Of a stretch of 64,000 nucleotides of DNA, positions 9,190 to 22,311 are shown piece by piece; the stretch's first letter is position 1, and each line of letters begins with the position of its first letter. The notes under the pieces were generated by a model. That model searched no databases, was not told the origin of the DNA, and saw only the letters and a list, made by a program, of their open reading frames with translations. The DNA lies in contig NZ_QNRY01000007.1 in NCBI RefSeq assembly GCF_003315515.1, positions 1 through 64,000 on the forward strand, written 5' to 3'. A program made the translations under genes and the position numbers. The DNA is from Brenneria salicis ATCC 15712 = DSM 30166 (lineage in GTDB: Bacteria; Pseudomonadota; Gammaproteobacteria; Enterobacterales; Enterobacteriaceae).

Positions 9190-10149
9190 TCAGCAGTAGC
9201 CGTAATTCATCAGCCGCTGATAACGACGGTTCAACAGTTCTTCTTCGCTCAGGCTATCCAGATCGAGCAGATCGGCCAGCAGTTGTGCTTTCAAGGACGC
9301 CGCCATCGCAGCAACATTGCGGTGCGCCGATCCCAACGGTTCAGGGATAACCGAATCAATCAGTTTCAGTTCTTTCAGACGCGGCGCCGTAATGCCCATC
9401 GCTTCTGCGGCTAATGGCGCTTTGTCCGCGCTTTTCCACAAAATTGAGGCACAACCTTCCGGGGAAATCACGGAATAGGTGCTGTATTGCAACATGTTCA
9501 CTTTATCGCCGACACCAATAGCCAGCGCGCCGCCGGAACCACCCTCGCCAATCACGGTACAGACAATCGGCACCCGCAGCGTCGACATTTCACGCAGGTT
9601 ACGCGCAATCGCCTCGGACTGACCACGCTCTTCCGCGCCAACGCCAGGATAAGCGCCCGGCGTATCAATAAAGGTGATAATCGGCATGTTGAAACGTTCA
9701 GCCATTTCCATCAGGCGCAACGCTTTGCGGTAACCTTCCGGGGCGGGCATGCCGAAGTTGCGACGAATTTTTTCTTTGGTTTCGCGTCCCTTCTGATGAC
9801 CAATGATCATCACCGGACGCCCATCCAGCCGCGCAATGCCGCCGACAATCGCTTTATCGTCTGCATAGGCGCGATCGCCCGCTAATTCATCAAAGTCGGT
9901 AAAGATATGCTTAATATAATCAAGCGTGTACGGACGCTGCGGGTGACGCGCCAATTGCGCGACTTGCCAGGCGCCAAGATCGGAGAAGATTTTACGCGTC
10001 AGTTCAACGCTCTTTTCACGCAGACGCTGTACTTCTTCGTCCAGATTAATATCTAATTTTTCGTCTTGACGGCTGACTGCGGTCAGCGAGTCAATTTTCG
10101 CTTCCAACTCTGCAATCGGCTGCTCAAAATCAAGAAAATTCAGACTCAT
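9190..10149 (-). CDS. accA: Acetyl-CoA carboxylase carboxyltransferase subunit alpha
   Basis: AccA pairs with AccD to transfer the carboxyl group from biotin-BCCP to acetyl-CoA, making malonyl-CoA for fatty acid synthesis in the cytoplasm. The 319-residue sequence has the expected features: [14 protein letters not shown] at the start, [16 protein letters not shown], the oxyanion-hole region [20 protein letters not shown], and [15 protein letters not shown]. It begins 12 bp after dnaE, as in E. coli, and a strong terminator follows, so it closes the long minus-strand operon. Nothing unusual is seen. Confidence 0.97.
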   Translation of the reverse strand: MSLNFLDFEQPIAELEAKIDSLTAVSRQDEKLDINLDEEVQRLREKSVELTRKIFSDLGAWQVAQLARHPQRPYTLDYIKHIFTDFDELAGDRAYADDKAIVGGIARLDGRPVMIIGHQKGRETKEKIRRNFGMPAPEGYRKALRLMEMAERFNMPIITFIDTPGAYPGVGAEERGQSEAIARNLREMSTLRVPIVCTVIGEGGSGGALAIGVGDKVNMLQYSTYSVISPEGCASILWKSADKAPLAAEAMGITAPRLKELKLIDSVIPEPLGSAHRNVAAMAASLKAQLLADLLDLDSLSEEELLNRRYQRLMNYGYC

Positions 10150-10161
10150 AGTATTCCTATA

Positions 10162-13100
10162 TTAGTCAAATTCCAGTTCCACCTGCTCATTACCCACTAA
10201 TGTGCGCAACTCATTGAGTAACGACTCCGTCGGCGTTATACGCCATGCGGCGCCGAAACGTAACCGGGCTCGCGCATCTTCCCGCTGGTAGTAGAGATGC
10301 ACTGGGATCGTCCCCGAACGATGGGGTTCCAACGATTGACGAAGACGGTTTAATAGCTGGTCATCAATTTGCCTGTCAGTCAGCGAGATAGCAAGCCCGC
10401 GCGCATATTTTTCCCGCGCTTCGCTGATATCCATTAATTCGCGGACCATCATTTTAAGTCCGCCGCTAAAGTCATCAAAGCTGACCTGTCCACTGGCGAT
10501 CAGAATACGGTCTTTTTCCAATAAATGCTGATATTTTTCCAATGCATCGGTAAACAGCATAATTTCAAGGCGACCGGAACGATCGTCCAGCGTACAAACG
10601 CCAATGCGGTTTCCCCGCTTAGTCACCATGACGCGGGCCGCTAAAACCAGCCCGACGGCAGTGGTCATTTTGCCCCGATCCGTCGGGTGCATATCTTTCA
10701 AACGCAAACCGGCGGCATAGCGTTCGATCTCCTTAAGATACTGCGTGATCGGGTGGCCGGTCAGATACAACCCCAGCGTCTCCCGTTCGCCATCCAGCAC
10801 CACCTGTTCCGGCCACGGCGGAACCGTGCTGTAGGATTGCTCAACCTGTTCGGGCGCTTCCGCCAGCACGCCAAACATATCAACCTGACCGATGGCTTCC
10901 GCTTTGGCATGCTGATCGGCTGCTTTGAGCGCATCGCCCAGCGAATTCATCAGCGCGGCGCGGTGCGGCCCAAGACGATCAAACGCCCCGGACATAATCA
11001 GCTTTTCCAATACCCGACGGTTCAGTTTCTTGATGTCCGTCCGGGCGCAAAGATCAAACAGTTCTTTGAAATAACCGTCCCGGTTACGCGCCTCGATAAT
11101 GGCTTCGATCGGGCCTTCGCCGACGCCTTTGATCGCCCCGATGCCGTAAACGATTTCACCTTCATCATTGACGTGAAAATGGTAAAGCCCGCTATTGATA
11201 TCCGGCGGCAGGATTTTTAACCCCATCCGCCAGCATTCGTCAACCAACCCCACCACCTTATCGGTGTTGTCCATATCGGCGGTCATCACCGCCGCCATAA
11301 ACTCCGCGGGATAGTGCGCTTTCAGCCATAAGGTTTGATAGGAAACCAGCGCATAGGCCGCCGAGTGCGATTTGTTAAAGCCGTAACCCGCGAATTTCTC
11401 CACCAGGTCGAAAATTTTAACCGCCAGTTCGCCATCCACACCGCGCGATTTGGCCCCTTCTTCAAAACCGCCGCGTTGCTTGGCCATTTCGACCGGGTTC
11501 TTTTTACCCATCGCCCGCCGCAACATGTCAGCGCCGCCCAGCGTATAGCCAGCCAGAACCTGAGCAATCTGCATCACCTGTTCCTGATACAGAATAATAC
11601 CATAGGTCGGTTCCAGCACCGGTTTGAGCGATTCGTGCTGCCACTCGATATCAGGGTAAGAGATCGCCTCACGTCCGTGCTTACGGTCGATAAAGTTATC
11701 CACCATGCCGGACTGCAACGGGCCGGGACGGAACAACGCCACCAATGCGATCATATCTTCGAAGCAGTCGGGCTTCAGGCGTTTGATCAAATCTTTCATG
11801 CCGCGCGATTCAAGCTGGAATACCGCCGTGGTTTCCGAACGCTGCAACATGTCAAAACTCTTCTTGTCATCAAGCGGGATCGCGGCGATATCTATCGGCT
11901 CAAGCCCCTGTTTCGCCCGCCGGGCATTGATCATTTCAAGCGCCCAGTCGATGATGGTCAGCGTGCGCAGGCCAAGGAAATCGAACTTAACCAGTCCGGC
12001 GTACTCCACATCGCTCTTATCAAACTGGGTAACCGGATGATTACCTTCCGCATCGCAATACAACGGCGAGAAATCGGTGATTTTGGTGGGCGATATCACC
12101 ACCCCGCCGGCATGTTTCCCGGCATTGCGCGTCACCCCTTCCAGCTTGCGCGCCATATCGATCAGGGCTTTGACTTCCTCGTCAGCCTCATAAATCTCCG
12201 GCAACTGAGGTTCGGCGGCGAAGGCTTTTTCCAGCGTCATTCCCGGATCGGGCGGCACCAGTTTGGAAATACGATCGACAAAACCATAAGGATGGCCCAG
12301 CACCCGGCCCACATCGCGGATAACCGCTTTCGCCGCCATCGTACCGAACGTAATAATCTGCGAAACCGCATCGCGGCCATACATTTCCGCAACATGTTCA
12401 ATCACCAGATCGCGTTTTTCCATGCAGAAATCGACGTCAAAGTCAGGCATGGAGACACGTTCAGGATTAAGGAAACGTTCGAACAGCAGGTCGAATGCCA
12501 GCGGGTCAAGATCGGTAATTTTCAGCGCATAAGCCACCAGCGATCCGGCGCCGGAACCTCGTCCCGGCCCCACCGGGACATTGTTATCCTTGGACCACTG
12601 GATAAATTCCATCACGATCAGGAAGTAACCGGGGAACCCCATCTGGTTGATAACGCCAAGCTCGATATCCAGACGCTCATCATATTCGAGGCGTCTTTGT
12701 GCGCGGACTTCCGCCTCAGGAAACAGAAATTCGAGGCGTTCTTCCAGTCCCTCTTTTGCGCGTTTGACCAGATAGTCTTCGGTGCTCATGTCCCCGGTGG
12801 GGAACTGCGGCAAGAAGTATTCGCCCAATTGGATGGTAACGTTGCAACGTTTGGCGATTTCGACGCTGTTGACTAATGCTTCCGGCACATCGGCAAAGAG
12901 CTCGCACATTTCATCTGCCGTGCGCATATATTGCTGCGGACTGTAATTGCGAGGACGTTTGGGATCGTCGAGCGTATAACCGTCGTGGATAGCAACCCGA
13001 ATTTCATGCGCGTCGAAATCTTCTTCACTGATAAAACGCACATCGTTGGTGGCCACCACGGGAATGCCGTGTTTGGTCGCCAGCGCAATAGCGGAATGCA

Positions 13101-13644
13101 GATAACTTTCTTCGTCGGGACGACCGGTGCGGATCAATTCCAGATAATAACGGTCAGGGAAGTACTGTTGATAAAACGCCAGACACTGCTCGGCCTGCGT
13201 CTGGTTGCCGCGTAGCATGAACTTGCCGACATCGCCATGACGTCCGCCCGATAACAGAATCAGACCGTGCTGATGCTCAATGAGCCAGGCACGATCGATT
13301 GTCGGGCCAGCCGCACCATAGCCACGCTGATAAGCGCGTGAAATCAGCAGGGTTAAATTCTGGTATCCCTCATTGTTCATCGCCAGTATCGTAAGCTGCG
13401 CCAGTTCATCGCCCAGTTCTTCACTGGCGACCAACACATCGGCGCCAATAATGGGTTTGATGCCCGCGCCGTGCGCGCCGCCATAAAACTTCACCAGTCC
13501 GCACAGATTGGTGAAATCGGTGATCGCCAGCGCCGGCATATCCAGCGACGCCGTTTTTTTGACCAGCGGCCCGATCTTTGCCAGACCATCGATCATGGAA
13601 TAGTCACTGTGAACACGCAGGTGAACAAAACGTGGTTCGGCCAT
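10162..13644 (-). CDS. dnaE: DNA polymerase III alpha subunit
   Basis: The catalytic subunit of the replicative polymerase, 1160 residues, the same length as in E. coli. Visible parts are the N-terminal PHP domain ([14 protein letters not shown]), the palm with the catalytic aspartates in MPDFDVDFC, the fingers/thumb ([14 protein letters not shown]), the helix-hairpin-helix and OB domains, and the internal beta-clamp motif QVDMFGV near residue 920. The C-terminus ends VELEFD as in E. coli. It sits between rnhB and accA in the conserved lpxD-fabZ-lpxA-lpxB-rnhB-dnaE-accA order. It appears intact. Confidence 0.98.
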   Translation of the reverse strand: MAEPRFVHLRVHSDYSMIDGLAKIGPLVKKTASLDMPALAITDFTNLCGLVKFYGGAHGAGIKPIIGADVLVASEELGDELAQLTILAMNNEGYQNLTLLISRAYQRGYGAAGPTIDRAWLIEHQHGLILLSGGRHGDVGKFMLRGNQTQAEQCLAFYQQYFPDRYYLELIRTGRPDEESYLHSAIALATKHGIPVVATNDVRFISEEDFDAHEIRVAIHDGYTLDDPKRPRNYSPQQYMRTADEMCELFADVPEALVNSVEIAKRCNVTIQLGEYFLPQFPTGDMSTEDYLVKRAKEGLEERLEFLFPEAEVRAQRRLEYDERLDIELGVINQMGFPGYFLIVMEFIQWSKDNNVPVGPGRGSGAGSLVAYALKITDLDPLAFDLLFERFLNPERVSMPDFDVDFCMEKRDLVIEHVAEMYGRDAVSQIITFGTMAAKAVIRDVGRVLGHPYGFVDRISKLVPPDPGMTLEKAFAAEPQLPEIYEADEEVKALIDMARKLEGVTRNAGKHAGGVVISPTKITDFSPLYCDAEGNHPVTQFDKSDVEYAGLVKFDFLGLRTLTIIDWALEMINARRAKQGLEPIDIAAIPLDDKKSFDMLQRSETTAVFQLESRGMKDLIKRLKPDCFEDMIALVALFRPGPLQSGMVDNFIDRKHGREAISYPDIEWQHESLKPVLEPTYGIILYQEQVMQIAQVLAGYTLGGADMLRRAMGKKNPVEMAKQRGGFEEGAKSRGVDGELAVKIFDLVEKFAGYGFNKSHSAAYALVSYQTLWLKAHYPAEFMAAVMTADMDNTDKVVGLVDECWRMGLKILPPDINSGLYHFHVNDEGEIVYGIGAIKGVGEGPIEAIIEARNRDGYFKELFDLCARTDIKKLNRRVLEKLIMSGAFDRLGPHRAALMNSLGDALKAADQHAKAEAIGQVDMFGVLAEAPEQVEQSYSTVPPWPEQVVLDGERETLGLYLTGHPITQYLKEIERYAAGLRLKDMHPTDRGKMTTAVGLVLAARVMVTKRGNRIGVCTLDDRSGRLEIMLFTDALEKYQHLLEKDRILIASGQVSFDDFSGGLKMMVRELMDISEAREKYARGLAISLTDRQIDDQLLNRLRQSLEPHRSGTIPVHLYYQREDARARLRFGAAWRITPTESLLNELRTLVGNEQVELEFD

Positions 13645-13723
13645 CTCCAGATCCCAGAATTTATCGATTAGTCAGCGCTGCAATAATGACATCACAGCAT
13701 TGAGAGTTAATGATGACGGCGTT

Positions 13724-14320
13724 TTACGCCAGCCCCAACACCCGTTTAACCGGCGCGAAACTCCGACGGTGGAACGCGGTGGCGCCAAACAACGCCAGTT
13801 TCTCTAAATGAAAGGCGGTCGGATAACCTTTATGCTGCGCAAAACCATATGCAGGGAAAAGTTTATCCAACGCCACCATTTCACGATCGCGCGTGACCTT
13901 CGCCATGATGGAAGCCGCGCTGATTTCCGCCACACGGCTATCGCCTTTCACCACCGCTTGCGCCGGCATAGGCAAAGCAGGACAGCGATTACCATCGATC
14001 AGCACAAAATCAGGCGTGATTGTCAGTCCGGCAACCGCACGCTGCATTGCCAGCATGGTAGCATGCAGAATATTCAGTTGATCGATTTCTTCAGGCTCGG
14101 CGCGTCCCAGACTCCAGGATAGCGCCTTCTCTTTGATTTCATCATAAAGCGCTAGACGTCGTTTTTCGCTTAGCTGCTTTGAATCAGCCAAACCGATAAT
14201 CGGACGGGTCGGATCAAGGATAACCGCAGCGGTCACCACCGCGCCAACCAACGGCCCGCGCCCAACTTCATCAACGCCCGCAATGCAGTGCGCCTGCGGG
14301 TAGAGAAACACCTCATTCAT
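13724..14320 (-). CDS. rnhB: Ribonuclease HII
   Basis: RnhB cleaves RNA in RNA-DNA hybrids and starts removal of single ribonucleotides from DNA. The 198-residue protein has the type 2 RNase H signature [15 protein letters not shown] with two catalytic carboxylates (Asp, Glu). The third and fourth sit in LIDGN and the later [12 protein letters not shown] region. Its ATG overlaps the lpxB stop by 4 bp (ATGA), so translation is coupled. A 79-bp gap with no recognisable signal separates it from dnaE. Confidence 0.97.
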   Translation of the reverse strand: MNEVFLYPQAHCIAGVDEVGRGPLVGAVVTAAVILDPTRPIIGLADSKQLSEKRRLALYDEIKEKALSWSLGRAEPEEIDQLNILHATMLAMQRAVAGLTITPDFVLIDGNRCPALPMPAQAVVKGDSRVAEISAASIMAKVTRDREMVALDKLFPAYGFAQHKGYPTAFHLEKLALFGATAFHRRSFAPVKRVLGLA

Positions 14321-15465
14321 GATTTTACCAATTCCAGTACCGCCTGGGCCGCCTGCTCGTCCGCATTACAGCGAATCTGCTGGTGCAACGCCAAAAACGT
14401 TGTCTGTAGCTCCGCTGTCTTGGCGGCATCCGTCAACCAGGGCAGTAACGCTTCAGCCAGTTTATCCGGCGTGCAATCAGTCTGTAGCAGCTCCTTCACC
14501 AGTTCGCATCCAGCCAATAGATTCGGCAAGGACACCCACGGCGTTTTCACCAGTTTCCGCGCCAGCCAGAAAGTGAAGGGCTTCATGCGATAGCCCACCA
14601 CCATCGGACATTTGGCCAGCATACATTCCAGCGCCGCCGTGCCTGAAGCCAGTAACGCGGCATCGCTGGCGATCATCGCCTCCCGCGCCTGACCATCCAG
14701 CATATGTACCGGCAAATCAGGCGCTACCGCCTGTTTTATATGTTCAAACTGCTCGCGACGTTTACTGTTAACCAGCGGCGCCACAATTTCCAGCGCCGGG
14801 AACCGCTGCTTCAACAGCACAGCCGTATGAAGAAAATCCGCGCTCAGCATTTCAACTTCAGCACCGCGGCTGCCCGGCAACAACGCCAGACACAAGGCGT
14901 CCGGCTTAATGCCCAATGTAGCTCGCGCCACTATTTTATCCGGGTGCAGTGGCATCGCGTCCGCCATGGTATGGCCGATAAAACGGCAGGGAACATTGAA
15001 ACGATCGTAAAACGCTTTTTCAAAAGGAAGAAAGGCCAGAACCTGATTGGTCGCTTTACCTATTTTGAAAACGCGCTTTTGACGCCAGGCCCAGACCGAC
15101 GGGCTGACATAATGGATCGTACTGATGCCGCGCTGTTTCAGCTTCCCTTCCAGCGTGATATTAAAATCAGGCGCGTCAATCCCGACAAAAACATCCGGCT
15201 TGAGCTCGGTGAAACGTTGGGTCAAATCCCGGCGGATTTTGAGCAGACGCGGCAACCGCTCAAGCACCTCAACGATGCCCATGACGGCCAGTTCTTCCAT
15301 TTCGTACCAGGCTTCGCAACCTTCAGCCTGCATACGCGGCCCGGCGACGCCGACAAAACGTGCATCCGGCATCCGTACTTTCAGGGCGCGGATCAGGCCC
15401 GCGCCAAGAATATCGCCGGAGGTTTCTCCGGCGACTAATCCGATCACTAAAGGGCGTTTCGACAT
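14317..15465 (-). CDS. lpxB: Lipid-A-disaccharide synthase
   Basis: LpxB joins UDP-2,3-diacylglucosamine and lipid X to form the lipid A disaccharide at the inner membrane surface. The 382-residue glycosyltransferase (GT19) has [17 protein letters not shown] at the N-terminus, [28 protein letters not shown], and the nucleotide-binding [13 protein letters not shown]. It starts 3 bp after lpxA and overlaps rnhB by 4 bp, inside the lpxD-fabZ-lpxA-lpxB cluster. No anomalies. Confidence 0.97.
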   Translation of the reverse strand: MSKRPLVIGLVAGETSGDILGAGLIRALKVRMPDARFVGVAGPRMQAEGCEAWYEMEELAVMGIVEVLERLPRLLKIRRDLTQRFTELKPDVFVGIDAPDFNITLEGKLKQRGISTIHYVSPSVWAWRQKRVFKIGKATNQVLAFLPFEKAFYDRFNVPCRFIGHTMADAMPLHPDKIVARATLGIKPDALCLALLPGSRGAEVEMLSADFLHTAVLLKQRFPALEIVAPLVNSKRREQFEHIKQAVAPDLPVHMLDGQAREAMIASDAALLASGTAALECMLAKCPMVVGYRMKPFTFWLARKLVKTPWVSLPNLLAGCELVKELLQTDCTPDKLAEALLPWLTDAAKTAELQTTFLALHQQIRCNADEQAAQAVLELVKS

Positions 15466-15468
15466 AGC

Positions 15469-16257
15469 TTAACGAATAATGCCGCGGGTAGAACGCGCGA
15501 AGAAATCGATAAACGCCTGAACCGCGGGATGCTGCACCGCCAGCGCTTCGATCTCCGGTTTCACCTCATCCAGCGTTTTCCCGCTGCGGTAAAGCAGTTT
15601 GTAAGCATTGCGGATCGCATGCAGGGTGTCTTTGTTAAAACCGCGCCGCTTCAGCCCTTCAATGTTCAAACCAAACGGAGTGGCATGGTTGCCTTGCGCA
15701 ATCACATAAGGCGGAACATCCTGTACGACGCCAGAGCAACCGCCGACCATCACATGTGCGCCGATAATACAGAACTGATGCACCGCCGTCATACCACCGA
15801 TGATGGCGAAATCATCAACGGAAACATGGCCGCCCAATGTCGCGTTATTAGCAAAAATGCAACGGTCGCCAACGACGCAGTCGTGCGCGATATGGGCGTT
15901 GACCATCAGCAGGTTATCGCTACCGACTTTAGTCAACCCGCCGCCCTGCTCCGTGCCACGGTGGATGGTGACGCTTTCGCGAATACGGTTGCGATCGCCG
16001 ATCTCAACGCGAGTCGGTTCTCCTGCGTATTTCAAATCCTGATTCACTTCGCCAATGGAGACGAATTGGTAGATTTGATTATCGCGACCAATCCGGGTAA
16101 TACCGTTGACCACAATATGCGATTTCAGCACCGTCCACGCACCGATCTCAACCTGAGCACCGATATAGCAGAATGGGCCAATACGAACACCGGCACCAAT
16201 TATGGCGCCGTCTTCAACAATGGAACTGGGGTGAATAAAGGCGGTTTGATCAATCAC
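15469..16257 (-). CDS. lpxA: UDP-N-acetylglucosamine acyltransferase LpxA
   Basis: LpxA catalyses the first step of lipid A synthesis, transferring a hydroxyacyl chain from ACP to UDP-GlcNAc. It is a left-handed beta-helix of hexapeptide repeats with the catalytic His in [18 protein letters not shown] and the acyl-ruler region [13 protein letters not shown]. The chosen start is GTG at 16257, read as [10 protein letters not shown]. It gives 262 residues, as in E. coli, and is preceded by GGGAGG overlapping the end of fabZ. A longer in-frame ATG at 16284 would overlap fabZ by 23 bp and is less likely. Confidence 0.96.
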   Translation of the reverse strand: MIDQTAFIHPSSIVEDGAIIGAGVRIGPFCYIGAQVEIGAWTVLKSHIVVNGITRIGRDNQIYQFVSIGEVNQDLKYAGEPTRVEIGDRNRIRESVTIHRGTEQGGGLTKVGSDNLLMVNAHIAHDCVVGDRCIFANNATLGGHVSVDDFAIIGGMTAVHQFCIIGAHVMVGGCSGVVQDVPPYVIAQGNHATPFGLNIEGLKRRGFNKDTLHAIRNAYKLLYRSGKTLDEVKPEIEALAVQHPAVQAFIDFFARSTRGIIR

Positions 16258-16261
16258 GATA

Positions 16262-16717
16262 TCAGGCCTCCCGACGACGAGCACACATCATTGACGCTTC
16301 ACAGGCTACTTCACCATCAACTTTGGCTACACCTTTAAAGCGTGCAACGCCGCGACGCTCTTTAATGAATTCAACCTCCAGGATCATTTGATCCCCTGGC
16401 TGCACAGGGCGCTTAAAGCGCGCCTCATCAATTGCCGCAAAGTAATAAAGCTCACCTGGCTCCAGTCTACCGACGCTTTTAAACGCCAGAATCCCCGTTG
16501 CCTGCGCCATCGCTTCCAGAATCAGCACGCCAGGGAAAATCGGTTTTCCTGGGAAATGCCCCTGAAAGAAAGGTTCATTGAAAGAAACGTTTTTCACCGC
16601 CCGTAAAAATTTCCCTTCTTCAAAATCCAATACACGATCAACCAGTAAAAACGGGAAACGGTGCGGTAATAATTCCAAAATCTCTTCAATATGCAGAGTA
16701 TGAGTGTCAGTAGTCAA
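16262..16717 (-). CDS. fabZ: 3-hydroxyacyl-[acyl-carrier-protein] dehydratase FabZ
   Basis: FabZ dehydrates 3-hydroxyacyl-ACP in the fatty acid elongation cycle and competes with LpxA/LpxD for 3-hydroxymyristoyl-ACP. It is a hot-dog fold protein with [14 protein letters not shown], the catalytic His in [15 protein letters not shown] and the Glu in [10 protein letters not shown] choose the TTG at 16717, giving [12 protein letters not shown], 151 residues. It has AGGAAG upstream and matches the TTG start and length known for E. coli fabZ. The ATG at 16759 is in frame but would add 14 unconserved residues. Confidence 0.95.
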   Translation of the reverse strand: MTTDTHTLHIEEILELLPHRFPFLLVDRVLDFEEGKFLRAVKNVSFNEPFFQGHFPGKPIFPGVLILEAMAQATGILAFKSVGRLEPGELYYFAAIDEARFKRPVQPGDQMILEVEFIKERRGVARFKGVAKVDGEVACEASMMCARRREA

Positions 16718-16822
16718 AATACTCTTCCTGTCCAAAAAAACTGATGCCATCAACAACACGGCCTGCTCAGACCCTAAAAAGGGGGATCTTCAGGCAGGCC
16801 GCAAATAAGAAAACGCCAATGA

Positions 16823-17845
16823 TTAGCGGTTATCGACTTTTCGTTCAACGGCTTTCAACCGTTTGCTTATATCATCAATATTCAACACCAGCGCCGCAGT
16901 TTTACGCCAAACTTTATTGGGTTGTAGCGGAATGCCTGACGAGTATACTCCAGGTTCGGTAATTGGTCGCATGACCATTCCCATTCCCGTTACGGTCACT
17001 TTATCGCAGATTTCCATGTGTCCGTTAATCACACTGGCGCCGCCGATCATGCAATAACGGCCAATCTTCAGGCTACCCGCCATAATGACGCCGCCTGCGA
17101 CCGCCGTATTGTCGCCAATCAGCACGTTGTGCGCAATCTGGCATTGATTATCAATGATGACGCCGTTGCCGATGATAGTATCGTCCAACGCGCCGCGATC
17201 GATCGTGGTGCTGGCGCCGATTTCAACCCGGTCGCCAATTCTGACCGTGCCCAGTTGCGGGATCTTGATCCAATTACCGCGATCGTTGGCATAACCAAAA
17301 CCATCAGCGCCGATCACCGCACCAGACTGAATCAGACACTGTTCACCCAGTTCAACATTGTGATAAATCGTGACATTCGCCCAAAGCCGGGTGCCAGCGC
17401 CAATGCGGGCATTTTTACCAATAAAGCAACCCGGACCGATGATCACACCGTCACCCAGTTGCGCGCCGGATTCAATCACCGCGTTTGCGCCGATCGCCAC
17501 CTGTTTGCCTAATGCAGCGTCTGGCGCAATCACCGCGCTGGGCGCGATATCCGCTGCCGGCTGTGGCGTGGCATCCATCAACTGCGCCATGCGCGCATAA
17601 GTCAGATAAGGATTTTTCACTACCAGCGCAGCAACCTGACAGTAAGGTAAATCCGCTTCCGTCAGCACCACGGCAGAAGCCTGAGTTCCCGTCAATTGCT
17701 CACGATAGCGGCTGTCAGACAGAAACGTAATCTGTCCTGCCTTTGCCGAATGCATAGAAGCAACGCCGGTGATGACGAGATCGCCATCACCGTGTAATTG
17801 TGCATCCAACTGTTGGGCTAACGCGTCCAGTCGAATTGAATACAT
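16823..17845 (-). CDS. lpxD: UDP-3-O-(3-hydroxymyristoyl)glucosamine N-acyltransferase LpxD
   Basis: LpxD carries out the third step of lipid A synthesis, N-acylating UDP-3-O-acylglucosamine. The 340-residue protein has an N-terminal uridine-binding domain ([13 protein letters not shown]), a central beta-helix of hexapeptide repeats with the catalytic His in [17 protein letters not shown], and a C-terminal helix ([12 protein letters not shown]). It starts 3 bp after skp, as in other enterics. The function follows firmly from family and context. Confidence 0.97.
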   Translation of the reverse strand: MYSIRLDALAQQLDAQLHGDGDLVITGVASMHSAKAGQITFLSDSRYREQLTGTQASAVVLTEADLPYCQVAALVVKNPYLTYARMAQLMDATPQPAADIAPSAVIAPDAALGKQVAIGANAVIESGAQLGDGVIIGPGCFIGKNARIGAGTRLWANVTIYHNVELGEQCLIQSGAVIGADGFGYANDRGNWIKIPQLGTVRIGDRVEIGASTTIDRGALDDTIIGNGVIIDNQCQIAHNVLIGDNTAVAGGVIMAGSLKIGRYCMIGGASVINGHMEICDKVTVTGMGMVMRPITEPGVYSSGIPLQPNKVWRKTAALVLNIDDISKRLKAVERKVDNR

Positions 17846-17848
17846 GTA

Positions 17849-18346
17849 TTATTTAACCTGTTTCAGCACATCGGCGGTAATGTCTTTTGCATTGGCGGCA
17901 TACGCAACGGCGTTGGCGTCAATCACAACATCATAACCTTCTTTGCTGGCAACCGATTTTACCGCATCCTGAATACGGCTCAGGATTTTATTACGCTCTT
18001 CCATCTGGCGACGGCGGTTATCCTGATCAAAAGCCTGCGCTTTTGTAGAGAACTGCTCCCGTTGCGCCATGATGTCTTTTTCCATTTTGCTGCGATCGCT
18101 CGCTTTCATGGTAGAACCATCACGCTGCAACTTCTGCATTTTGGTCTGTAAGCTGTTTTCCATTGTCTGCAACTCGGAAGCGCGGCCTTTGAACTCGTTC
18201 TCAAGTTGTTTGGCGACCGTTTCACGTTGCGGTAACTGCTGGAAAATGCTCGATACGTTAACAACCGCGATCTTATCGGCAGCCTGAACGCTTGCAGAGG
18301 CAGCCAATGCTAAACCGAGGCCTGCGGCACACAACCACTTTTTCAC
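17849..18346 (-). CDS. skp: Periplasmic chaperone Skp (OmpH)
   Basis: Skp is a trimeric jellyfish-shaped chaperone that keeps outer-membrane proteins soluble in the periplasm on their way to the BAM complex. The 165-residue precursor has a clear Sec signal peptide ([22 protein letters not shown]) ending near residue 22. The body beta-strand [13 protein letters not shown] and long charged helices form the tentacles. It lies directly downstream of bamA, its functional partner. In E. coli this cluster is under sigma-E control; I did not identify the promoter here. Confidence 0.96.
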   Translation of the reverse strand: MKKWLCAAGLGLALAASASVQAADKIAVVNVSSIFQQLPQRETVAKQLENEFKGRASELQTMENSLQTKMQKLQRDGSTMKASDRSKMEKDIMAQREQFSTKAQAFDQDNRRRQMEERNKILSRIQDAVKSVASKEGYDVVIDANAVAYAANAKDITADVLKQVK

Positions 18347-18474
18347 TATAAACTCCTCAACCTAACCTAATTTGTGTCTTGACACATTCAATGTGTATAG
18401 CGTCATAGCATTATCAGGATCCCTGGCTACTTCCGCCATACGATTTGTCTTGCATACGACCTTCCGACGTCACA

Positions 18475-20904
18475 TTACCAGGTTTTGCCAATATTAAACT
18501 GGAACTGTTCCGACTTGTCTCCATCGTATTTTTTAACCGGCTGGGCATAGGAGAACACCAATGGCCCAAGCGGAGACATCCATTGCAAGGCGATCCCGCT
18601 GGAAACGCGGAAATTGCCCGGTTTGCTGTAATCGGGCACGCCCGCATCAATCGTGGCCTGGGTGTTTTCCCAGTTGGTATCCCAAACCGTACCGCCATCA
18701 ATAAAGAATGAAGTACGAACCGAGTTGGCATACTTGTCACTGATAAATGGCGTCGGCACGATCAGTTCGGCGCTAACGACCGCCATAGCGTTACCACCGA
18801 TCGCATCATCCAGATTGTCTTTATCAATCGGGCAATTTGCGTAAGAAGCCGCGCCGGAAGCGCATTGATAATATGCCGCTTTAGGGCCGATGGTATTCGA
18901 CTGGAAGCCGCGCACCGTACTCGAACCACCCGCATAGAAGTTATCGTAGAACGGCACTTCCTTACCGCCCAGACCATCGGCATAACCCGCGCGGGTGCGA
19001 CCCATAATGACCCATTGTCCACTGTCACTTAACGGATAATAGGTCGCCGAGTCAAACGTCAGCTTGTAGTATTCGTTATCCGAACCAGGGATGGTTACTT
19101 TGGCGTTGGCGGACGCACGCGACCCTTTGGTCGGGAAATAACCGCGATCCAGATTGTTGTACGACCAACCGGTATTGAGGAAGAAATCATTCGCTTTGAA
19201 GTCAGCGCTGGATTTATCGTTTTCAGTAACGACATCCGGGTTAACACCGACTGAATCCAGATAACGCCACATGGCAACCTGCGGTTTCATGTCCGACAGG
19301 TCATTGTGAACATAATCCAACCCTAAACGCAGCGAGTTATTTTCGTTGATCGGGAAGCCCAACGTACTGCCAATGCCATAGCTGACATTGGTATAGTCGG
19401 ACAGATCCGCATCATAGGCTTCAAATTTGTTGTAGAAGATACGACCACCGAGGCTGACGCCATCGACCGTGAAATAGGGATCGGTCAGCGACAATTCAAC
19501 ATAAGTCTGATAATCGTTTTTCGTACCGCTGATGCCCACGGAGTTACCTGTGCCCAGCCAGTTATCCTGCTGGACGCCGGCCTGGAAGCTGACGCCGCTT
19601 TCCGTACCAAAACCTACGCCAAAATTAAATGTACCGGTGTTACGCTCTTTGACTTTATAGGTCACATCCACCTGATCGGCAGTCCCCGGTACGCGCTGCG
19701 TTTCCACGTCGACGCTTTCAAAGTACCCCAGACGGTTAAGACGCTCTTTACCCTGCTCAACCAGATCATTACCTAACCAGCCGCCTTCCATCTGACGCAT
19801 TTCACGGCGCAGGACAGAATCTTTGGAGGTATCGTTACCTTCGAAACGGACTCGGCGGACATAAAAGCGGTTACCGGCATCAACATTGATGTTCAGTTTC
19901 ACGCTCTTATCGGCATCATTGATTTCCGGCTGAGTGACAACACGCGGATAAGCGTAACCATAGCGGCCCAGAAGCTTTTTGATGTCTTCTTCCATTCGGG
20001 TCACTTTGGCGCCGTTATACAACTCGCCCGGCTCGATTTTCGTTAATCCTTCAATTTCCGCGGAGTGACCGGCCAGGTTACCGTTAACCACCACGCCGGA
20101 AAGCGTGTATTTATCGCCTTCCGACATGTTGATGGTGATGTAGATGCCTTTTTTGTCAGGCGTCAGGCTGACCTGCGTCGAATCAATATTGAAACGGGCA
20201 TAGCCGCGATCAAGGTAGAAACTCCGCAGCGTCTCCAAATCACCCGACAGCTTCTGTTTCTGGTATTTGCGATCGCCCACCACGTTCCACCACGGCACTT
20301 CATCACGCAGTTGAAAGCGGGAAATCAGTTCATCGGAACTGAAGGCTTTATTACCGACAATATTGATTTGCTGAATCTTGGCGGAAACGCCTTCCGTGAA
20401 CACCAGTTTCAGGTCGACGCGGTTACGGGGCAACGGCGTGACGACGGCCTTCACCGACGCGCTGTATTTGCCCACGCTGTAGTAGAAATCCTCGAGACCT
20501 TTCTCGATGCTGGAAAGCGCTGTGCGATCCAGCGCTTCGCCAACCCGCACGCCTGACGCTTCCAGATTCTCCTTCAGCATGTCGTCTTTTACCGACTTGT
20601 TGCCGGAGAAAGTGACGCTGGCGATGGTCGGACGCTCCTTCACCTGCACGATCAGCGTTTCACCATCACGCAGGACCCGGACATCTTCGAAATTTCCGGT
20701 AGCGAACAAGGCACGGATAGTATTACCGATATCATCATCGCTGATGGTATCGCCAACACGGACCGGCATACTGAGTAATGCCGCCCCGACGGCAACCCGT
20801 TGCAGGCCCTCGAAATGAATGTCCTTCACTACGAACCCGTCTGCACCGTATACGGTGGCGCTGCTAAACAGCAGCGACGCTATGAGCAACTTTTTCATCG
20901 CCAT
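18475..20904 (-). CDS. bamA: Outer membrane protein assembly factor BamA
   Basis: BamA is the essential core of the BAM complex that folds beta-barrel proteins into the outer membrane. The 809-residue precursor has a signal peptide ([20 protein letters not shown]), five POTRA repeats to about residue 420, and a 16-strand barrel. The barrel carries the conserved VRGF loop-6 motif ([13 protein letters not shown]) and ends in the outer-membrane C-terminal signature (FQFNIGKTW). Extracellular loops differ from E. coli, as expected. It lies between rseP and skp, and the 128-bp bamA-skp gap shows no gene. Confidence 0.98.
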   Translation of the reverse strand: MAMKKLLIASLLFSSATVYGADGFVVKDIHFEGLQRVAVGAALLSMPVRVGDTISDDDIGNTIRALFATGNFEDVRVLRDGETLIVQVKERPTIASVTFSGNKSVKDDMLKENLEASGVRVGEALDRTALSSIEKGLEDFYYSVGKYSASVKAVVTPLPRNRVDLKLVFTEGVSAKIQQINIVGNKAFSSDELISRFQLRDEVPWWNVVGDRKYQKQKLSGDLETLRSFYLDRGYARFNIDSTQVSLTPDKKGIYITINMSEGDKYTLSGVVVNGNLAGHSAEIEGLTKIEPGELYNGAKVTRMEEDIKKLLGRYGYAYPRVVTQPEINDADKSVKLNINVDAGNRFYVRRVRFEGNDTSKDSVLRREMRQMEGGWLGNDLVEQGKERLNRLGYFESVDVETQRVPGTADQVDVTYKVKERNTGTFNFGVGFGTESGVSFQAGVQQDNWLGTGNSVGISGTKNDYQTYVELSLTDPYFTVDGVSLGGRIFYNKFEAYDADLSDYTNVSYGIGSTLGFPINENNSLRLGLDYVHNDLSDMKPQVAMWRYLDSVGVNPDVVTENDKSSADFKANDFFLNTGWSYNNLDRGYFPTKGSRASANAKVTIPGSDNEYYKLTFDSATYYPLSDSGQWVIMGRTRAGYADGLGGKEVPFYDNFYAGGSSTVRGFQSNTIGPKAAYYQCASGAASYANCPIDKDNLDDAIGGNAMAVVSAELIVPTPFISDKYANSVRTSFFIDGGTVWDTNWENTQATIDAGVPDYSKPGNFRVSSGIALQWMSPLGPLVFSYAQPVKKYDGDKSEQFQFNIGKTW

Positions 20905-20939
20905 CGTTGTTATGCGTTTTTCCTAACCTAATCCCGCGC

Positions 20940-22295
20940 CTAGAGGCGAGAGAAATCATTGAAAAGTGCGAACCCCATTAACAACATCAGCAATACAGCG
21001 CCGATGCGGTAACTAAAGTCCTGCACACGCTCAGAAACCGGCCTGCCCTTCACTTTTTCAACGGCAAGAAAGAGCAGGTGTCCACCATCCAACACCGGCA
21101 GAGGGAACAGATTGATGATCCCCAGATTGACGCTGATCAAGGCCAAAAACATCAGGTAATAGATTAATCCGTAATCCGCCGACATTCCCGCTCCCTGCGC
21201 GATCGAAATCGGACCGCTCAGGTTATTCAGCTTAACATCACCCGTTACCAGTTTGCCCAACATACTGACGGTCAATCTCATCAATTGCCAGGTTTTATCC
21301 GTCGCCTGATAGATGGCGCTAAACGGCCCGTACTGACGCACCGTTTTATATTCTTCAGGCAGCGGCGCCACACTCGGCAACACGCCCGCCAGTCCTTCTA
21401 CCTTGCCATTGCCGACAGATTTACTGTCCGGCGTCAGCGTCAGAGGCAATGTTGATCCGCCCCTTTCGACATCCAACGCAATAGGTTGCCCCGGATTATC
21501 ACGCACGGCGGCGACAAAATCACGCCAGCGCGTCAAATCCTGCCCGCCGACTTTAACTATCCTGTCTCCAACTTGCAAACCCGCTTTTTCCGCCGCCGAC
21601 CCCGATTGGATCTGAGTCAGCACCGCTTCAATCTGCGGTCCGCGAGGCACCATCCCCAGCGACATCACCGGATCCTGCTTATCCGGCTCGAACTGCCAGT
21701 CACGCAAATCCAGCGTTTTCCGCACGATTTGACTGGAACCTAAAGGCGCGGCATCAATCACAACTTCATGCCCGCCGATCTTGCCTAACAGCGCCAGACG
21801 CGCCGTATCCCAGTCAGGCGTTTCGATGCCGTCAACCGACTTTAGTTCAATTCCTGCCGACATTTCCGCCTGGGAAGCGATGGAGTTGGGCAATATTTCA
21901 CCAATCACTGGCTTGACGCCAGGGACGCCGATAATAAATACCAGCCAATACGCAACGATGGCAAAAAGGAAATTGGCAATAGGCCCTGCGCTGACAATAA
22001 CAGCACGCTGCCAGACAGTCTTGCTATTAAATGATTGGTGGCGAAGTTCTGGCGCGACGGTATCGACGCGCTCATCAAGCATTTTGACATAGCCGCCAAA
22101 CGGGATCAGCGCGATCACATATTCCGTGCCGAGTCGATCCCGTCGACTCCACAAGGCCCGGCCAAAGCCGACAGAAAAACGCTCAACCTTGACGCCACAA
22201 CGACGAGCAACCCAGAAGTGACCAAACTCATGCACGGTAATCAACACACCCAGCGCGATAATAAAAGCGGCCAGACTCCAGAGGAAATTCATCAT
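20940..22295 (-). CDS. rseP: Site-2 protease RseP (sigma-E regulator)
   Basis: RseP is an inner-membrane zinc metalloprotease that makes the second cut in anti-sigma factor RseA after DegS, releasing sigma-E. The 451-residue protein shows the HEFGH zinc motif in the first membrane segment and two periplasmic PDZ domains; [14 protein letters not shown] marks the second. The third zinc ligand is in PVLDGGHLL within the third membrane segment. It lies between cdsA and bamA, linking envelope-stress sensing with barrel assembly. It appears intact. Confidence 0.97.
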   Translation of the reverse strand: MMNFLWSLAAFIIALGVLITVHEFGHFWVARRCGVKVERFSVGFGRALWSRRDRLGTEYVIALIPFGGYVKMLDERVDTVAPELRHQSFNSKTVWQRAVIVSAGPIANFLFAIVAYWLVFIIGVPGVKPVIGEILPNSIASQAEMSAGIELKSVDGIETPDWDTARLALLGKIGGHEVVIDAAPLGSSQIVRKTLDLRDWQFEPDKQDPVMSLGMVPRGPQIEAVLTQIQSGSAAEKAGLQVGDRIVKVGGQDLTRWRDFVAAVRDNPGQPIALDVERGGSTLPLTLTPDSKSVGNGKVEGLAGVLPSVAPLPEEYKTVRQYGPFSAIYQATDKTWQLMRLTVSMLGKLVTGDVKLNNLSGPISIAQGAGMSADYGLIYYLMFLALISVNLGIINLFPLPVLDGGHLLFLAVEKVKGRPVSERVQDFSYRIGAVLLMLLMGFALFNDFSRL

Positions 22296-22311
22296 ATTTT
22301 ACCGTTTCATC

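Noticed and set aside
11335..12876. 513-codon open frame opposite dnaE
   Set aside because: It is antisense to a fully conserved dnaE. Long antisense frames arise from codon bias, and it has no recognisable domain.
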